This document shows positions 7,525 to 22,500 of a DNA stretch of 54,926 nucleotides, one piece after another (positions within the stretch are counted from its first letter, which is position 1; each line of letters starts with the position of its first letter). Position numbers and translations under genes: made by a program. The notes below the pieces were generated by a model. That model was not told the origin of the DNA and ran no database searches. It saw only the letters and a list, made by a program, of their open reading frames with translations. This DNA is from Christensenella sp. UBA4247 (GTDB taxonomy: Bacteria > Bacillota > Clostridia > Christensenellales > CAG-1252). The stretch spans positions 1,243-56,168 of the forward strand of contig DGWX01000058.1 of the NCBI GenBank assembly GCA_002395405.1, given 5' to 3'.

Positions 7525-10500
7525 ATGAACAAGAAAAGATTTTCCGTTTTGATCCTTTTGACCCTCGTCGTTTTGGCGAGCGTCCTCGTTTTCGCTTCGT
7601 GTTCGAAGAAGACGATGGAGCTTACCGCGTTCGACGTGACCGTTCCGTACGACGGTGAAGCGCATTCCGTCGAGGTGACGACATCGCTCGGCGATACTTC
7701 GGGGTGGAGGATATCGTACGTAAACGATAAGGGCGAATCCTTCTCCGAGGCGATAGACGCCGGCGTGTACGAAGCCACGGTCACGTACTCGAAAAAGGGT
7801 TACGTTACCGCGACCGCGACCGCCACGCTGACGATCACCAAAGCGGATACCGTGGTTTATAAATGGCCGGAGATTGTTCCGAACTATCCCGAAAGGGCGC
7901 CGACCGAGCTTCGCTTGACCTACGGTTCGACCCTGACGTCCGATATGCTTTCGGTTTCCGCCTTGGATAATTCGAATTATCGGGAATATGCGAGCGTCCC
8001 CGGGACTTTCTCCTGGATCACGGGGCAAACTCTTTCCACCGTTACGCCGACTTACGACGTCGTCTTTACTCCTGCGGGGACGTCGGGCGATACTTCGAGC
8101 TATTTTAACAATTATAAAACGGTCAAGCTTTCCGCCGCTCTCGGACAGCAAGCGAAACTCCCCGTTACCGTTCTTAAAGCGACTCCTGTGCTTTACGGTG
8201 CGGACGAGACCGAAAGAAATTTGAACAAACCCACCGTTTCCGTCTCCGGCGGCGTTATTCGAAGCGGAACGCCTCTTTCGAGAATCGGGCTTGCCCCCGC
8301 GCGTTCGACTTCCGTCAACCGCCGTTACGGTTACGTGATCGGGTCGTCTTCTTCCACGGCGACCGTTGCGGGTAAGTACTTGTGGGGATACGTGGACGCG
8401 GAAGGAGTTACGCAATATACCTCGAATCTGACCGCAAAAGTCGCGCAGACCGTTTATACTTACGTGTTCGAACCGCAAAATAAGAACGACATCTATACTG
8501 TGTCCGATACCGTAACGTTGGACGTTCGCCCCGTTTCCGTTAGCTTCGATCAAAGCCGTTTGCCGAAAGCCTCCGAGATCAAATACGGTCAAAGGCTTTC
8601 CGCCAGCACCCTGACGGGCGGCAGCGCGGAAAACTCTATGTACGGAACTTTCGAATGGAAAGACGGAACGGTGATCCCCCAAGTGGGAACGAATAATTAT
8701 ACGCTCGTCTATCAGCCGCTGACCGCAACGGGTCAGATCGACGTTGAATTCGAAGAAACGGAAGTCGATATTCCGCTCGTTGTCAATCGAGCGGACGTTC
8801 ACTTTACGGGGCTCGGCGCAAGTTCCGTCAATTACGGAGATGAAGCGGCTGCCTCGTTCCTGAATTTCGAAAAGGCGTATTATACGTACGGAGACGAGAA
8901 TATCGAAGTCGAGCTTGAACTCGAATGGGCAAGCGGCGATCTCGTCGTTTCGGAAGAGAATTTCGATCCCGTTCTCGGTCAAACGGATACTTTCTCTTGC
9001 CCCGTTCGCCTTATCCTGACGGAAGAGCAGGCTTTGATCCTCTCGGACGACCCGATCTACGTTTCGGTTAAGGTTATTAAGAAAGAGATCGTTCCGGAGA
9101 TCAACGATTTGAATTACGGTTCGATCGCAACGGTTAAATTCGGTACCCGCTTAAAGGACGTCAAACTTCCGACTTCGGACGAATTCCGCGTTCTCGCTTC
9201 GGATACGAGGGCGATTTTACAGGGTACGTTCAGCTGGGCGGACGGAGACGTGTATCCTGCCGATCCGCGCACGACGGACGTTTCCGGCGCGGGCAACGTG
9301 TATAAAAACGGCGAATATTATTACTATAAAGCGCTTTTCGTTCCTTCGGACGTTCAGTATGAGAGCAAGTATTTCTATTTCCGCGTAACCGTGGAGAAAG
9401 CGAGCGGTTCGGAGCTTGTGGGCGCAAGCGCGCTTCCGACGGCGGACAGCGTTATATCGGGAACCCGCCTTGCGGACGTTTCGCTGGACAGCACGGGCAT
9501 CGAAGTGTATGCTTACAATTATTTCACGGATTATGAAGTCGTAGCGATCACTTCGCAAACGCAGTTGCTCAGCGGCGCCTATTACGAAGTGGATTATAAC
9601 GGCAATTACGTTCGTTCAACGAACTTTGCCGCGAATAAAGTCTATTATAAGAGGTTATACATTCCGATTCCGGGAACTTTCGAATGGGAAAGCCCGAACA
9701 CGGAAGTTACGACCGCGACTACCATTTATCGCGTCAAATTTACCCCGTCGGGCGATTTTGCCTCCCTCGTGGAAGGCTTTACGCGTACGATCAGCCTCGT
9801 CGTTTATACCGACGCGTCTTGCTTCGAGTTCCGCGAGATCGAAAACTCGGGCAGCGGCGACGTGGAAGCGGAGATCTATCTCACCGGTTTGAAAGATCAT
9901 AATACCTGCGGCGGACACGAAAACCTCGTTATCCTCGAATACCTGACGAATAACGGCCATAAATATCGCGTTGTGGGAATCGATTCGCACGCGTTTGAAA
10001 ATCAAACCGTTATCCGTACGATGCGCCTGCCGTCTTCCGTTCGTGAGATCGGAGATTTTGCCTTTGCGGGTTGCGTAAATTTGACCGAGATCAATCTTCC
10101 CACGGGGCTTGAAACGCTCGGAAAGAACGCGTTCGAATCTTGTACTTCGCTCGGCAAGGTCGAGATGGAAGCGAATTATTTGAGATCCATCGGCGCTTTT
10201 GCTTTCTTCCACGACAGCAAACTCGTCAGCTTGAATATTCCCGATTCGATCGAGGAGATCGGCAGGGGCGCGTTTGCGGATTGCGCTTCGCTTACCGATC
10301 TGACGATCGCGCAAAATGAGTTTTACAAGTCGGAAAAAGGCGTCGTTCTCCAAGCGAGCGAACCCGGTGTGTTTACTGTTTTACATACCTATCTCGCTTC
10401 GAACGCGGCGCTCAGCTACGTGATCGACGAGAGCGTTAAAGAGATCGGCGCATATGCGTTCGCGTACAACTCGAACTTGACGAATAAGGTCATCGCGCCT

Positions 10501-13500
10501 TCCGTCGTTACGATCTCCGACAGTGCGTTCGCTTATTCCACGGCGCTGAAATACGTTTACTTTATGCAAGACGTCCTCCCGATCGGCGTATCGGAAGACG
10601 TGTTTGCGACGCTGTTCAGCGGAAACGAATCCGTAACCGTTTACGGTCCCGTAAACGACGAAGGCGACAGCCTCTTGAAGCGTTACTGCGAAACCTATTT
10701 CATTTCTTTCGTTCCGCACACGGCTATTTCCTATTTGAACCTTACGACGTTGAACGGTTCGGCTTACGTGTCGAACGTGGATAAGAACGGAAACGCAACG
10801 ATCTCCGGCTTTACGAAAGGCGTTTTCCGTGAAGCCGCCGTTGACGAGGAGGACTTCCTTGCCAATCGTTACCTCGGTCAGGAGAACGTTACGTTCTACG
10901 TTGCGGATCGCGAGACTTTCGCCTATTCGGTGGCGACGGCATTCTCAAACAGCGAAACCTATTATATCTTCGATACCGATCTGACGGGCATTTTTGACTC
11001 GGACGAAGAGAGAGAACTCATCGTTCCCGCCTATATCCCCAAAGCGTATTATGAAGCGATCAGCGAATGGCAGGGCGACTTCGCGACCGTTACCAAGATC
11101 TCGAATTTCGGTAACTCGAATATTACCAAGCTCGTTTTGCCCGATACCGTAACGGAGGTTTCGGCGCGTGCGTTCGAACACTGCCTGAAACTCGAAGACG
11201 TTACTCTTTCCGCGGCTCTGACCAAGATCGGGCAAAGCGCGTTCAGCGAATGTTCGGCGCTCAAACAGATCGTAATACCTTCTTCCGTTACGGAGATCGG
11301 CGCAAACGCCTTCTATAAGTGCAGCGCGCTCGTTTCCGCGACTTTCGAAGGCGACGTTCAAACGATCGGCGCTACCATTTTCGACAACACGATGGCGGAA
11401 GTTTACGGACCGAGCACCGAATCCAACGTTAAGACTTATTGCGCGCAAAACGGTTATCCCTATAACGCGAGCACGCGCACGAGCTGCTTTATTTATACGA
11501 AGAACGCCGCGGGAACTCAGATCCGCATCGTCGGTTTGAAATCGCACGTTTGTGCTTACGGACACGCGGACATCGTGATCCCCGATACCATCGACGGACT
11601 GCCCGTGACCGAGATCGCGGACGGCGCGTTTATGAACAACCGCGAGATCGTTTCGATCTCCATTCCTTCCTCCGTCAGAAGACTCGGAACTTCCGTTTTC
11701 AGCGGCTGTACGAGCCTTGCGAGAGTTACGGCTGAAAATAATGCGTATTATCGTATCGAAACCGACGAGATCGCGGGAATTATGCAATCCATCGTTATCT
11801 TTAACGGTTCGGGCGATACTTTGATCAGCTACTTTGCTTCTTCGCCTGCGGAAACGTACGTCGTTCCCGAAACGGTAAGTAAGATCGCCTCCGGCAGCTT
11901 TGCGGGCGCGGAGTGCTTGAAATCCATTACGATCGGATCGCAGGTCGCTACTATTGCGGCTGACGCTTTTAACGGTTGCGTGAATTTGACCGAGATCATC
12001 ATTCCCGAAGAGAACCGTTATTTCAGCACGGATAACGTTGCCCTCTATAACAAGAGCGGAACGACGCTTATTACTTACCTCAGCTACAACGAGAATTCCT
12101 ATTATGCGGTGAACGCGGGCGTCAGGATCGTCGGAGAAAGCGCTTTTTACGGAAATACCGTTCTCGAAAGGATCGTGATCCCGGAGAGCGTTACCGTTAT
12201 CGAAGCGAACGCCTTTAACGGGGCGAATAGGCTCGTCAGCGTAACGGTGCAAGGGTCTTTGCAGAGCGTCGGCAATTACGCGTTCTATGGCGATGTTGCT
12301 TTGACTTCGCTATATGTAGAGAACGACGTGGCTGCGCTCGGCAGAGAAGTCTTTACGGGTTGCCAGAAACTCATCGTGTATAGCCCGAACGGCGAAAACC
12401 TCGGACTTTACGCCGTCAATAACGGCATTAAATTCAATAACTGCTATTCGGCGTCCAGCTTTACCGTAAACGGAAATACGTCCGAAGTTACGGTAACGGG
12501 ATTGATCAGCGGTATTCGATTCCCCGCCGGAAACGAGGAGGAAAACCTCTATATTTCCATTCCTCCTTATATTAACGGCGCGCGCGTGGTTTCTATCGGA
12601 GAAGAAGCGTTCAGCGAGGAGAGCGGCGGAAAGATCAACCGTCTGACGAGTATTTACGTTCCCGCGACCGTTCAATCCATCGGCAGCAAAGCGTTTAAGA
12701 ACTGTAACTCTTTGATCAGCGTGTACTTCGGCGGTAATATGGATCTCGGAAATATTGCGGCTGACGCTTTTGACGGAGTCAATCTTAATACTTTGACTTT
12801 CTATTTCGACGAATCCGCTTCTTCGCTGTATAACGCGATCAACAACTCCGATCGCGGCTATAAGACGGCGATGAGCAGCGACGGGGATTGCATCGAGTAC
12901 GCGGACGGAACCGTCCAAGGTACCGAAATGGTAACGGGACAGTCTCAGCATATTTGCAATAACAGCCATAACTTCGTTTACATTCCCGCAACGCACGTTA
13001 AAACGAACGAAAACGGCGAACAAGAAGAATGTATCGTCGTAGGCGTAAAGCAATCCGCCTTTGCGGGACAAACCAAGATCTATACCGTTGATTTCGAGGA
13101 CGGAGCAGCCGATTTCGTAATCGAGAGAAGCGCATTCAGCGGCGCGACGGGGCTTACTTCCGTTTCCTTCTCTTCGAACACCGTAACGATCGGCGCTTAC
13201 GCTTTCCAAAACGCGGTGAAACTGACCTCCGTCGTTATCCCCGAAAGCATTTCGAATATCGGAACCGGCGCGTTCAAAGGCTGCAAGAGCCTGACGTCCG
13301 TTTACTTTACGCACGATGTTCCGAGACTCAGCGGTCTCGGTTCGAATATCTTCGGAACGGAAGAGGAAAGAAATCCCGAGCTCGTCGTTTACGCGCCTGC
13401 GAACGGTTTTGTTTCCGAATACTGCGCGGCAAACGGCATTACCTTCGTTCCTTGGACGGATAAGTATTCCTTCCTGACCGAAGTTTCCGACGACGACACG

Positions 13501-16500
13501 ATCACGATCACCAAGTATTTCGGTTTGGACGAAACCGTCGTTATCCCTTACGAGATCGACGGATTCAAAGTCACCAAGATCGGAGACGACGCTTTCTATA
13601 ACGAAGCGAATCATTCCTTCTATCAAAACGTTAAAAATATCGTTATGAGCGAGAACGTAGAAGAAATCGGAAAGAGGGCGTTCGCCTATATGTCCGGCAT
13701 TACGAACGTAACGATCCCTTCGTCCGTTACCAAGATCGATTCTTTCGCGTTCCTTGCTTGCGATAATCTGACCGAGCTTTACTTCAAAGGGGAGATGGAA
13801 GAACTCGGCATTCGTATCGTTCACAGCAATGATAAGAGGATCAAGGCGTACGGTCCTTCGGACGGCAATCTCGAACGCTATTTCGCAACGTTGAGCTTCG
13901 TGGATTACAACACGACTACGATGCCTTCTTGCTTTACTTACGCGCTTGACGTAAACGGAGACGTGATCATCACCGGGTTGAAAGATCACTATTGCGCGAC
14001 GGGTCACACGAACGTGGATATTCCCGATTATATGTACGGCAAGAAAGTCGTCCAAATCGCGTCGAGAGCCTTTGCAAACCATACCGAGATCTATTCGCTC
14101 GGGATCCCCGGAACGATCACGAACATCGAAACCGCCGCGTTCTACGGCTGTACGGGGCTGAAAGAAGTCATCGTTGCGAGCGATAACCCCGCGTATAAGT
14201 ACGCGGACGGCGCGCTCCTCAGCATGGACGGCAAAAAGATGTACGTTTGCCTGTCGCCCGACGTGATCTATTCGATCCCGAACGGCGTTGAAGAGATCAT
14301 GGACGGCGCGTTCGACGGCGCGGTCAACGTCGAAATTCTTTATTTGAACGACACGGTCGAAAAGATCGCGTCCGACGCGTTCAGAGGGTGCGATAAGCTC
14401 GAAAGGATCGCGGTTTCGGAGCAGAACCCGAACTTTGTGTTTACTTCCGGCGTTCTCTTTAATAAGGACAGAAGCAACCTCTATATTTACCTCTACACGA
14501 ATAAGGCGGAAAGTTACGACGTTCCGGAAACGGTTAAGAGCGTGTCCGAAGCGGCGTTTAAGAAAGCTTCGTATTTGAAACAGATCCGCTTTGCGTCGGA
14601 CGTTGAAGTCGGCGAAGAGATCTTCGGATCGGTAGGCGACATTTCCGCCGTAGTTCTTGCGCCCGAGGGTAGCTATAACGTCGAAAAAGCGGCGATTTAC
14701 GCCGGACTTGAATTCTATTCCGACATAACGCCTTGCCTCGCAACGGAAGAAGTGGAAGCCGGCGTCATCATAACGGGGCTTACCTGCGACGCTTCGCACG
14801 TCCATTCCGAGATCAACTTGCCTCTCTATATCGGCGGATACGAGGTCGTGGGCGTGGCGGACGGCGCGTTTGCGGAGAACGCTTACGAAGACGGTTACAA
14901 GCTCGTAAATCTTTCGGAAGAAAGCTTCGAAGCCGGAAAGTTCTTCGTCCGCAACGTGGACGTTACCGGCGTTTCTTATACTCCCGCGGAAAGCTTTAAG
15001 ATCGACGCGGAATATTATTATGAGGTCAGGGGCGTCAGAACGGGCGATTCCGTTACCCGTATCGGAGCGGACGCATTTAAGAACAGCGCGATCCGCAGCG
15101 TCGTGATCGGCGAAAAAGTGGATGCGATCGCGCCGAACGCGTTTGACGGAGCGCTTTCCCTCAGCGAAGTTTATTTCAAATCCGATCTCGAACTCGAAGA
15201 AGGAACCTTCTCTTCTTATGAAGGAGAAGAACCTTTGACCGTTTATTACACCGAATCCTGCGTCCTTTTGGAAGGATACTTCACTTCGCTTATAGACGCA
15301 GGCGTGAATATTAGGATCGTGCATCTCGAGTCTCTTTCGGATAATACGAATTGCTTTACTTACGCTTGGAGCCCGATCGACGGAATCGCCGTCATTACCG
15401 GAATCAAGGATCACGTTTGTATTTGCAACCACGACGATCTTACGATCCCCTCCGAAGTGAAGGACGAGAACGGCGTTTCTTACACCGTCGTTAAGCTCGG
15501 AGACGGTTCTTTGGAAAACACGAAGGAAATCATTCGCCTGACCTTGCCGGACAGCGTTTCGTCGATCGGAAACGGGGCGATCAGCGGTTGCGTAAACCTG
15601 ACGGAGATCCGCCTCAGCGATACCAACCCGTACTTTGCATTTGATTCCGGGGTCCTCTTCGGAAAAGATGAAAACGGAAATCAAGTTAAATTGATCGTTT
15701 ACACCGCGAAGAACAGCGCGCTTTCGTACGTCGTTCCCGAAGGAATAACGGAGATCGGAACGGGCGCGTTCTACGGTAGCGAATCGCTTCGTAACGTAAC
15801 GATCGGGAAAGACGTCGTAACGATCGGAGAAAGAGCGTTCGAACGTTGCTTAACGCTGCAAAATATTTACGTACACGAAGAGAACCTTGCCTTCGTAAGC
15901 TCTTCTTCCGCTAACTCGAACGCGGTCGGAATGCTTTTCGAAGTCCTTTCGAGAGACGAGGAAACGGGTAAGATCACGCAAGCGGCGCTCGTCGCTTATC
16001 CCGCGGGAGCGAAGGCCTCTTACGCGATCATCGGCGGAGAATTCGACGTAACGGCCGTTAGAGAAGGTGCGTTCGACAGCGCCGTCAATTTGAGTCTGGT
16101 TTATTTCGAAACCTTCGTCAGCCGCTTCGGAGATAACGTGTTCTCGAACGTCAAGAACGCTTCTTCCTTCAAAGTCTGTCTGCCGATCGGATCGAATGCC
16201 GAAGATTTTGCCTCTTACGTCTCGTCGCTCGGATTCGAGGTGTATCGCTATACCTATAAAGATTGCTTTACCTTCCAAAAGAATTCGGACGGTTATATGA
16301 TCACCGGGTATAACGATCACTTTGCGGAACCCTGCCTCTCGGGTGGACATACGCTCCTTGCGATCCCGCTCTACTATAAAGGACTGCCCGTAACGGAAAT
16401 CGGACAATATGCCTTGAAAGGTTCCTATGCGGAGAAAGTATCCGTAACCGGCGCCGTTCAAGTAATCGGAATCGGTGCGTTTGCGGATATGGACAGCCTG

Positions 16501-19500
16501 ACCGAAATCGAACTTTCCGCCAGCCCCGTCAGCGGTCAAACCGGTCCCTATTTGTTCGAAAACGGCGTTCTCTATTCCAATTCTTCGAGAACGGTCATTC
16601 ATACCTATCTTGCCTCCAATACGTTTAAGACGGTAAACTTCGGCAACGTGGAACTCGAAAGGATCGAAACCGAAGTCGGCGTGGACGAAGGTGAAATCGA
16701 ATCGGGAGAAAGTACGACCGATGAGGAAGGAGGAGAAGAAGAGGGCGGCGAAACGGTAGGTGAACCCGATGGCGAAGAGACCGAGACAACGGATCCCGAA
16801 GGCGAAACGGAAGAGCCTGCGATCGTGGTTTCCTATAAAGAGAATAAAGAGACCGTGATCGATGAAGAGCATTCTACGATCACCTTCCGCGGCGTTGAGA
16901 AATTGCTTCCCGGCGCACTGTACGGAAACGATTACGTCGAAGTCGTCGGCGTTTCCCGCACTTTGACCGAGATCGGCGAAGGCGCCTTCTCCGTCGCTAC
17001 CAAGCTCCGCGATATCCTCGTGGATAACGATAACGAACAATACGTCTTCGATCTTTCGATGGGCGCTTTGTTCAATAAAGACAGATCGCTTCTGCATACC
17101 TATTTGTATTCGAATAACAAAGACTCCGTCGTTCTGCAAAACGTAAACGTTATGGGCGGCAACGATATGACGCATATCGGCGCGCGCGCCTTTGAAGGAA
17201 CGACGACTTCCCGCGTCAGACTCCCCGATACGATCATCTCCATCGGAGATTATGCGTTTAAGGATATGCGCAACCTGACTTACGTTTATTTCGAAAGCTC
17301 TCCCGTTAAAACGCAAATCGGAAACTTCGTTATGGGCGAGATCGACGAGATCGAAGTCGGTCGCAAGATCACGGTTTACGGTCCCGGCGGAAAAGACCGC
17401 GCGAGCAACGTGTACGAAGAAAAGTACAGCAGCGTTCAGGCGTACTTTATCGAGAATTATTACGAGGGAGACGACGCGACTACCCGCGTTCGCTACGTGG
17501 CTTGGACGGAAGACGAAGCGTTTAACTACGAATTGACCAAGAAGAGCGACGCGCGCGGCGAAGCGAAGATCCTCTCTATGACCGCCGCGCCCGCGTTCGA
17601 TTACGGATACGGCTATCAAGAGATCGTTGTGGCGCCGTATATCGTCAAAGATAACGTGCGTTACGATATCACTACGATCGGCGGTGACGCCTTTAAGAAT
17701 CGCGTTGAGATCAAAACGCTTACGCTTCTTTATTCCGTCGGCGTGATCGAAGAAGGCTTTATCAAGGGCGCGTACAATATCGAGAATATTTACGTAAACG
17801 ACAACGATACGTACGTTGTCGTGGCAAATGAAAACACGTACGCGGCGGGTATCGTCTATACGCGCGATATGACCACATTGATGGCATATCTCCCGATGAA
17901 CGCTCCGACCGCCGTCGGCGCGAACTATACCGATTTCCCGCTTCCGCAAAGCGTTACCCGCATTGCGGCGGGCGCCTTTGCGGGATCCAAACATCTGACG
18001 AAGATCCGCCTGACCGCGTCCGTTAAAGAGATCGGCGTCGGCGCGTTTGCGGATTGCGAATGGCTGAACGAGATCATCATCGCTTCCGGCAATACGAGCT
18101 TCGTATTCGATAGCTTTACCCTCTATTCTTACGATATGTCGCTCTTGCATACCTATCTTGCGACGGGCGGCGGAAACGCGGGAACGGGAACGTACGTCGT
18201 ACCCGAAGGCGTAAAAGAGATCGCGGCGTATGCCTTTGAAGGAAACGATAGGCTCGAATATATCCGTATTCCCGAATATCTCGGAGAAGAAAACGAGGTT
18301 ACGAGCGCTTCCGTGATCGGACTCGGCGCCTTTGCGAATATGCAGGCGCTCCAAGAGATCTTCTTTGAAAATCACGTTGAGATCGGCGAGGACGCGAAAG
18401 ACATCGCAGGTTCCGAAATAACGGAAGAAGACGTTATCGCTTGCCAAGTTCAGCCGAAAGCTACCGCGGCCGTAACTTCCATCGTCGCTACGACGGCTCT
18501 CTATACGTATACCTATACCGAACTTACCGACGTAACGGAGGAGAATTACCTGCCCGCGACCTATTACGAGAAGATCGGGAATACCTATCAGCTCGAAAGT
18601 GAGTTCAGTGTGTTTGACGAAGAAAAAGTCTATTACAGCCGCGCCACCGAATCGAAAGAAGTGTTCGTCGGATTGAATAGCTTTAAGTGGGGATCGGATT
18701 TCTCGTCCGCCGGACTTACCGTTTACGCCGTGTATTCGGACGGCGGCAGAGTGCTTTTGGAGGAAGCGGATTACGTTATCGACGCGTCGGCTTATAACAA
18801 GTATCAAACCGGACGTTATCAAATCAACGTATCGCTTGCGGCAAACGAAGCGATCCGGACTTCTTACTCGGTATCCGTCGAGGGCGTTAAAGATATCTTT
18901 GCGGAAATGTACGCGCAGCGCGTCGTTACCGTGTACGCTCCGACCACGAGTTATATCAATCACCCCGCGGATCTTACGAGCCGCGTAACGCTCCTTGGCT
19001 ATACGCCGAAGGAATGCTTGGATCTGACCCTTACCGAAAACGGATACGTGATCAACGGATTCGCTACCGAAGAGACCTGTGCGCAAAGCGCCGCGATGGA
19101 CTTTATCGGCGGAGAATTGAAACCCAAGGGCGATCACGGAACTCTCGTCGTGCCGAGCTTTATCAACAACACCAAGGTGTATGAGATCGCAGACGGCGCG
19201 TTCAAGAATTCCGCTTTGACCTCCGTCGTGATCCTGCGCGAACCGGAAGTGATCGGCGAGAGTGCGTTTGAAAATTCTTCTTCCTTAAAGACGATCGAGA
19301 TCGCGTCCACCGTAAATACGATCGGTATCGGCGCGTTTGCGTATTTGAACGGGCTTGAAAAATTCACGCTCATAGACAATCCTTATTATTATTTGAAAGG
19401 CGGCGCGCTTTACGGCGAAAACGGCGCGATCTTACATACGATGTTCAACGCGTTCGCAAATCGCGTGTTTGAAAGCGAAGAGGACGTCCAAATCATTCTC

Positions 19501-22500
19501 GACCGCGCCTTCGAAGGCGTCGGAACGATCCGCTATTTGACCGTTCCGTATAACGTTTATCACGTGGGTTACAGCGCCTTCAAGAATATGGAGGACTTGG
19601 AAGAGATTTACTTCTGCACCGATATGGAAACCGAAGTGGATCACGGCTTTATTGCGCCGAACGCGCTTGAAAACTTTATGGTCGGTCTCTCCCTCTTCGG
19701 ACCCAAAGGGCAGTATCTCGAAAGCTTCTGTACGAAGAATAATATCATTTACGTTCCCTGGAACGACGCGACTTGCTTCGAATACGAACACGACGCGCTT
19801 ACATCCACTATCGTTATAACCAAGCTGAATCCGTCCGGACACGTGGGCTGCTCGGGCGACCACGTAAACGTCGTCGTTCCGATGTATATCAACGGCGTAA
19901 AGGTAACGGCGATCGCAAACGACGCCTTTAACGGAGAAGAAAAAGTGGTTTCCGTCGTTTTGCCGACTTCGGTTTCTTCCATCGGCGCGCGCGCTTTTGA
20001 AGCTTGTACTTCGCTTGCGTATATGACGATCCCGTATAGCGTAACTTCGATCGGAAACAGCGCGTTCGCGTCCTGTTCTTCTCTCGACGAAGTCGTGTTT
20101 AATACCGAGAACGTGACCTTCGGGAAAGACGTGTTTATTTCGCCCAAGCGTTCGTTGATCCTCTATTCGGAGAAGAATACGGACAACGTTTCGAAGTACG
20201 CTCGCGAAAACTCGATCGCTTATAATACCGGAACGCCTTATACCTGCTTCCTGACTTCGACGCTGGTAAACGCATCGGGCGAATCGTATATCCGAGTGGA
20301 CGGATTGAAAGCGCATAAGTGCGCTTACGGTCATTCGGACGTAACCATTTCGAGCCTGCTTCTCGGAAAGAAGGTAATGGCGATTCGAAACGGCGCATTC
20401 AAAAACGATACCGCGATCCGTTCGATCTACATTCCCGAATTCGTTTCCTCGGTCGGTACCGGAACGTTTAACGGCTGTACGTCTCTTTCCGCCTTTACGA
20501 TCAGCCCCGCAAACGAGTACATTACCTTTGCAAACGGACTCGTGTATTCCAAGGATATGACGAAACTTCTCGCGATCGTGGATTCCATTGCGGGCGATAC
20601 GGTTACTCTTGACGATAAGACGGTTGAGATCGCGCAAAACGCTTTGTACGAATCCGCCGTTCGCTCGATCACGCTCGGCGCGGCGGTTCGTTCGATCGGA
20701 ACGGGCGCGTTCAGCGGCGCGGATAAACTGACCGAATTTGCCGTTTCGGATCAAAACGATCGTTATACGGCGGATGGCGGTATCCTTTATAACAAGAGCA
20801 AGACCAACCTCGTTTCTTATCCCGCGGGTATCAGACAGGAAAGTTACACCGTACATAGCGGCGTGATCGTGATCGGAAACAGCGCGTTCGGCGGCGCGGC
20901 GTACTTAAAGAGCGTTACGCTTCCCGCGAGCGTTTCCAGCATCTCCACGAACGCCTTCTACGGAGCCAAACAATTGATCGACGTCCAAGTTTACGGCGCG
21001 ATCTCTTCCGCAGACGAAGGCGCTTTCGGCAATACTCTCCCGAACCTTGTGGTCAGCGGAATATCGGACGGCACCCTCGAACTCTATTGCACCGAACACG
21101 GCGTTACCTTCCGCAATTTGACTCCCGCGACTTGCTTTACTTATACGACCGTCGGAATGTCTTCCGGCGAAGCGAAAGTTACGGGGCTGCAATCGCATAT
21201 CTGCGATTACCACGATGAGATCGTCGTTCCGATGTATATCAACGGTCTCCGCGTGACCGCGGTGGGCGACAGGGCGTTCGCGCATAACCAAGAGATCCGC
21301 TCCATCGTCGTTTCGCAAACGGTGACGCAAGTCGGCGTCGCGGCGTTTGCGGGTTGTAAGAACCTGACGAGCGTTTTGATCGGAGAAAACGTTTCCTATA
21401 TCGGAAGCAAAGCGTTCTATACCTCCGAATCTCTTTCCGAAGTGTTTATTACCTCGGAAAATCTGACTCTTTCTGACGACGCGTTTGAAGAAAGCGCGGA
21501 CGACGACCTCGTCGTGTATCTCTCCGACTCCTTGAACGAAGTAAACGAATCTCTCGTACAACGCGGATTGACTACGGCGAGCCTTAACGATATCGTTTGT
21601 TTGAAATACTCGGTCTTTAACGGAAACGAGATCCGCATCGCCGGACTTGCGTCTCACGTTTGCCCGAATGGTCATAACGGCGTCGTGATCCCCGAAAAAA
21701 TCGACGGAAAAGTTGTTACGAGCATCGCTTCGACCGCGTTCAGATATAACGATACCGTCGTTAAGATCTATATTCCTTATACGGTTAAGACGATCGGAGA
21801 GAGCGCGTTCGCGGGTGCTTCCAAGCTGAACGATATTTCCTTCTATTATTACGATGAAGCGGGTAACTTTATCGAAACCGATTCCAGCCCCTATTTCGCA
21901 ATGGACGGCGGCGCTCTTTACAGCGCGGATTATAAGACGTTATACTCCTATATGAGCGCGAGATCGGATATCGCGATGAACGTAAACAGAAACGCGCGTT
22001 ACGTTCTTACGAATGCGTTTAACAACGCGAAAAACCTTCTCTCGATCACCTTCCTGGAAGACGTTTATACCGTTACGCCTTCGTGTTTCGTAAATTTGAA
22101 CGAGAACCTCGTGATTTACGCGCCGAGCTCCGACAGCAACGTGTATAATAACCTCTATTCGTCGCACAACCTCAAAACGGCAACCAAAGCAACGGGCTTC
22201 GATTACGAGTATCTCGAAGACGAAGAGAATACCGTTGCGATCCTCGGCGTCAAATCGCTTGCCGACGGCGGCTTTACGATCACGAGCGCTACGACCCTCG
22301 TTATTCCGCAATATATCAACGGCAGAAAGGTCTCCACGATCGCGAAAGGCGCCTTCGACGGAGCGAAGATGTCCGCCGTCGTGTTCCCCGAAGGACTCAA
22401 AAAGATCGGTGAACTCGCCTTCGCAAATTGCGTTAATTTGTCGAACGTGATCTTCCCGTCCAGCCTGGAAATCGTGGAAAACCTCGCTTTCAGCGGTTCT

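Noticed and set aside
12310..19137. Very long open frames on the - strand opposite the giant lipoprotein gene (for example 12310-15684 and 15850-19137, each over 1000 codons)
   Set aside because: They arise because the + strand codons rarely include TTA, CTA or TCA in frame. Their translations are rich in Arg, Asp, Ile and Val without domains, signal peptides or repeats, while the + strand frame has clear LRR structure throughout.
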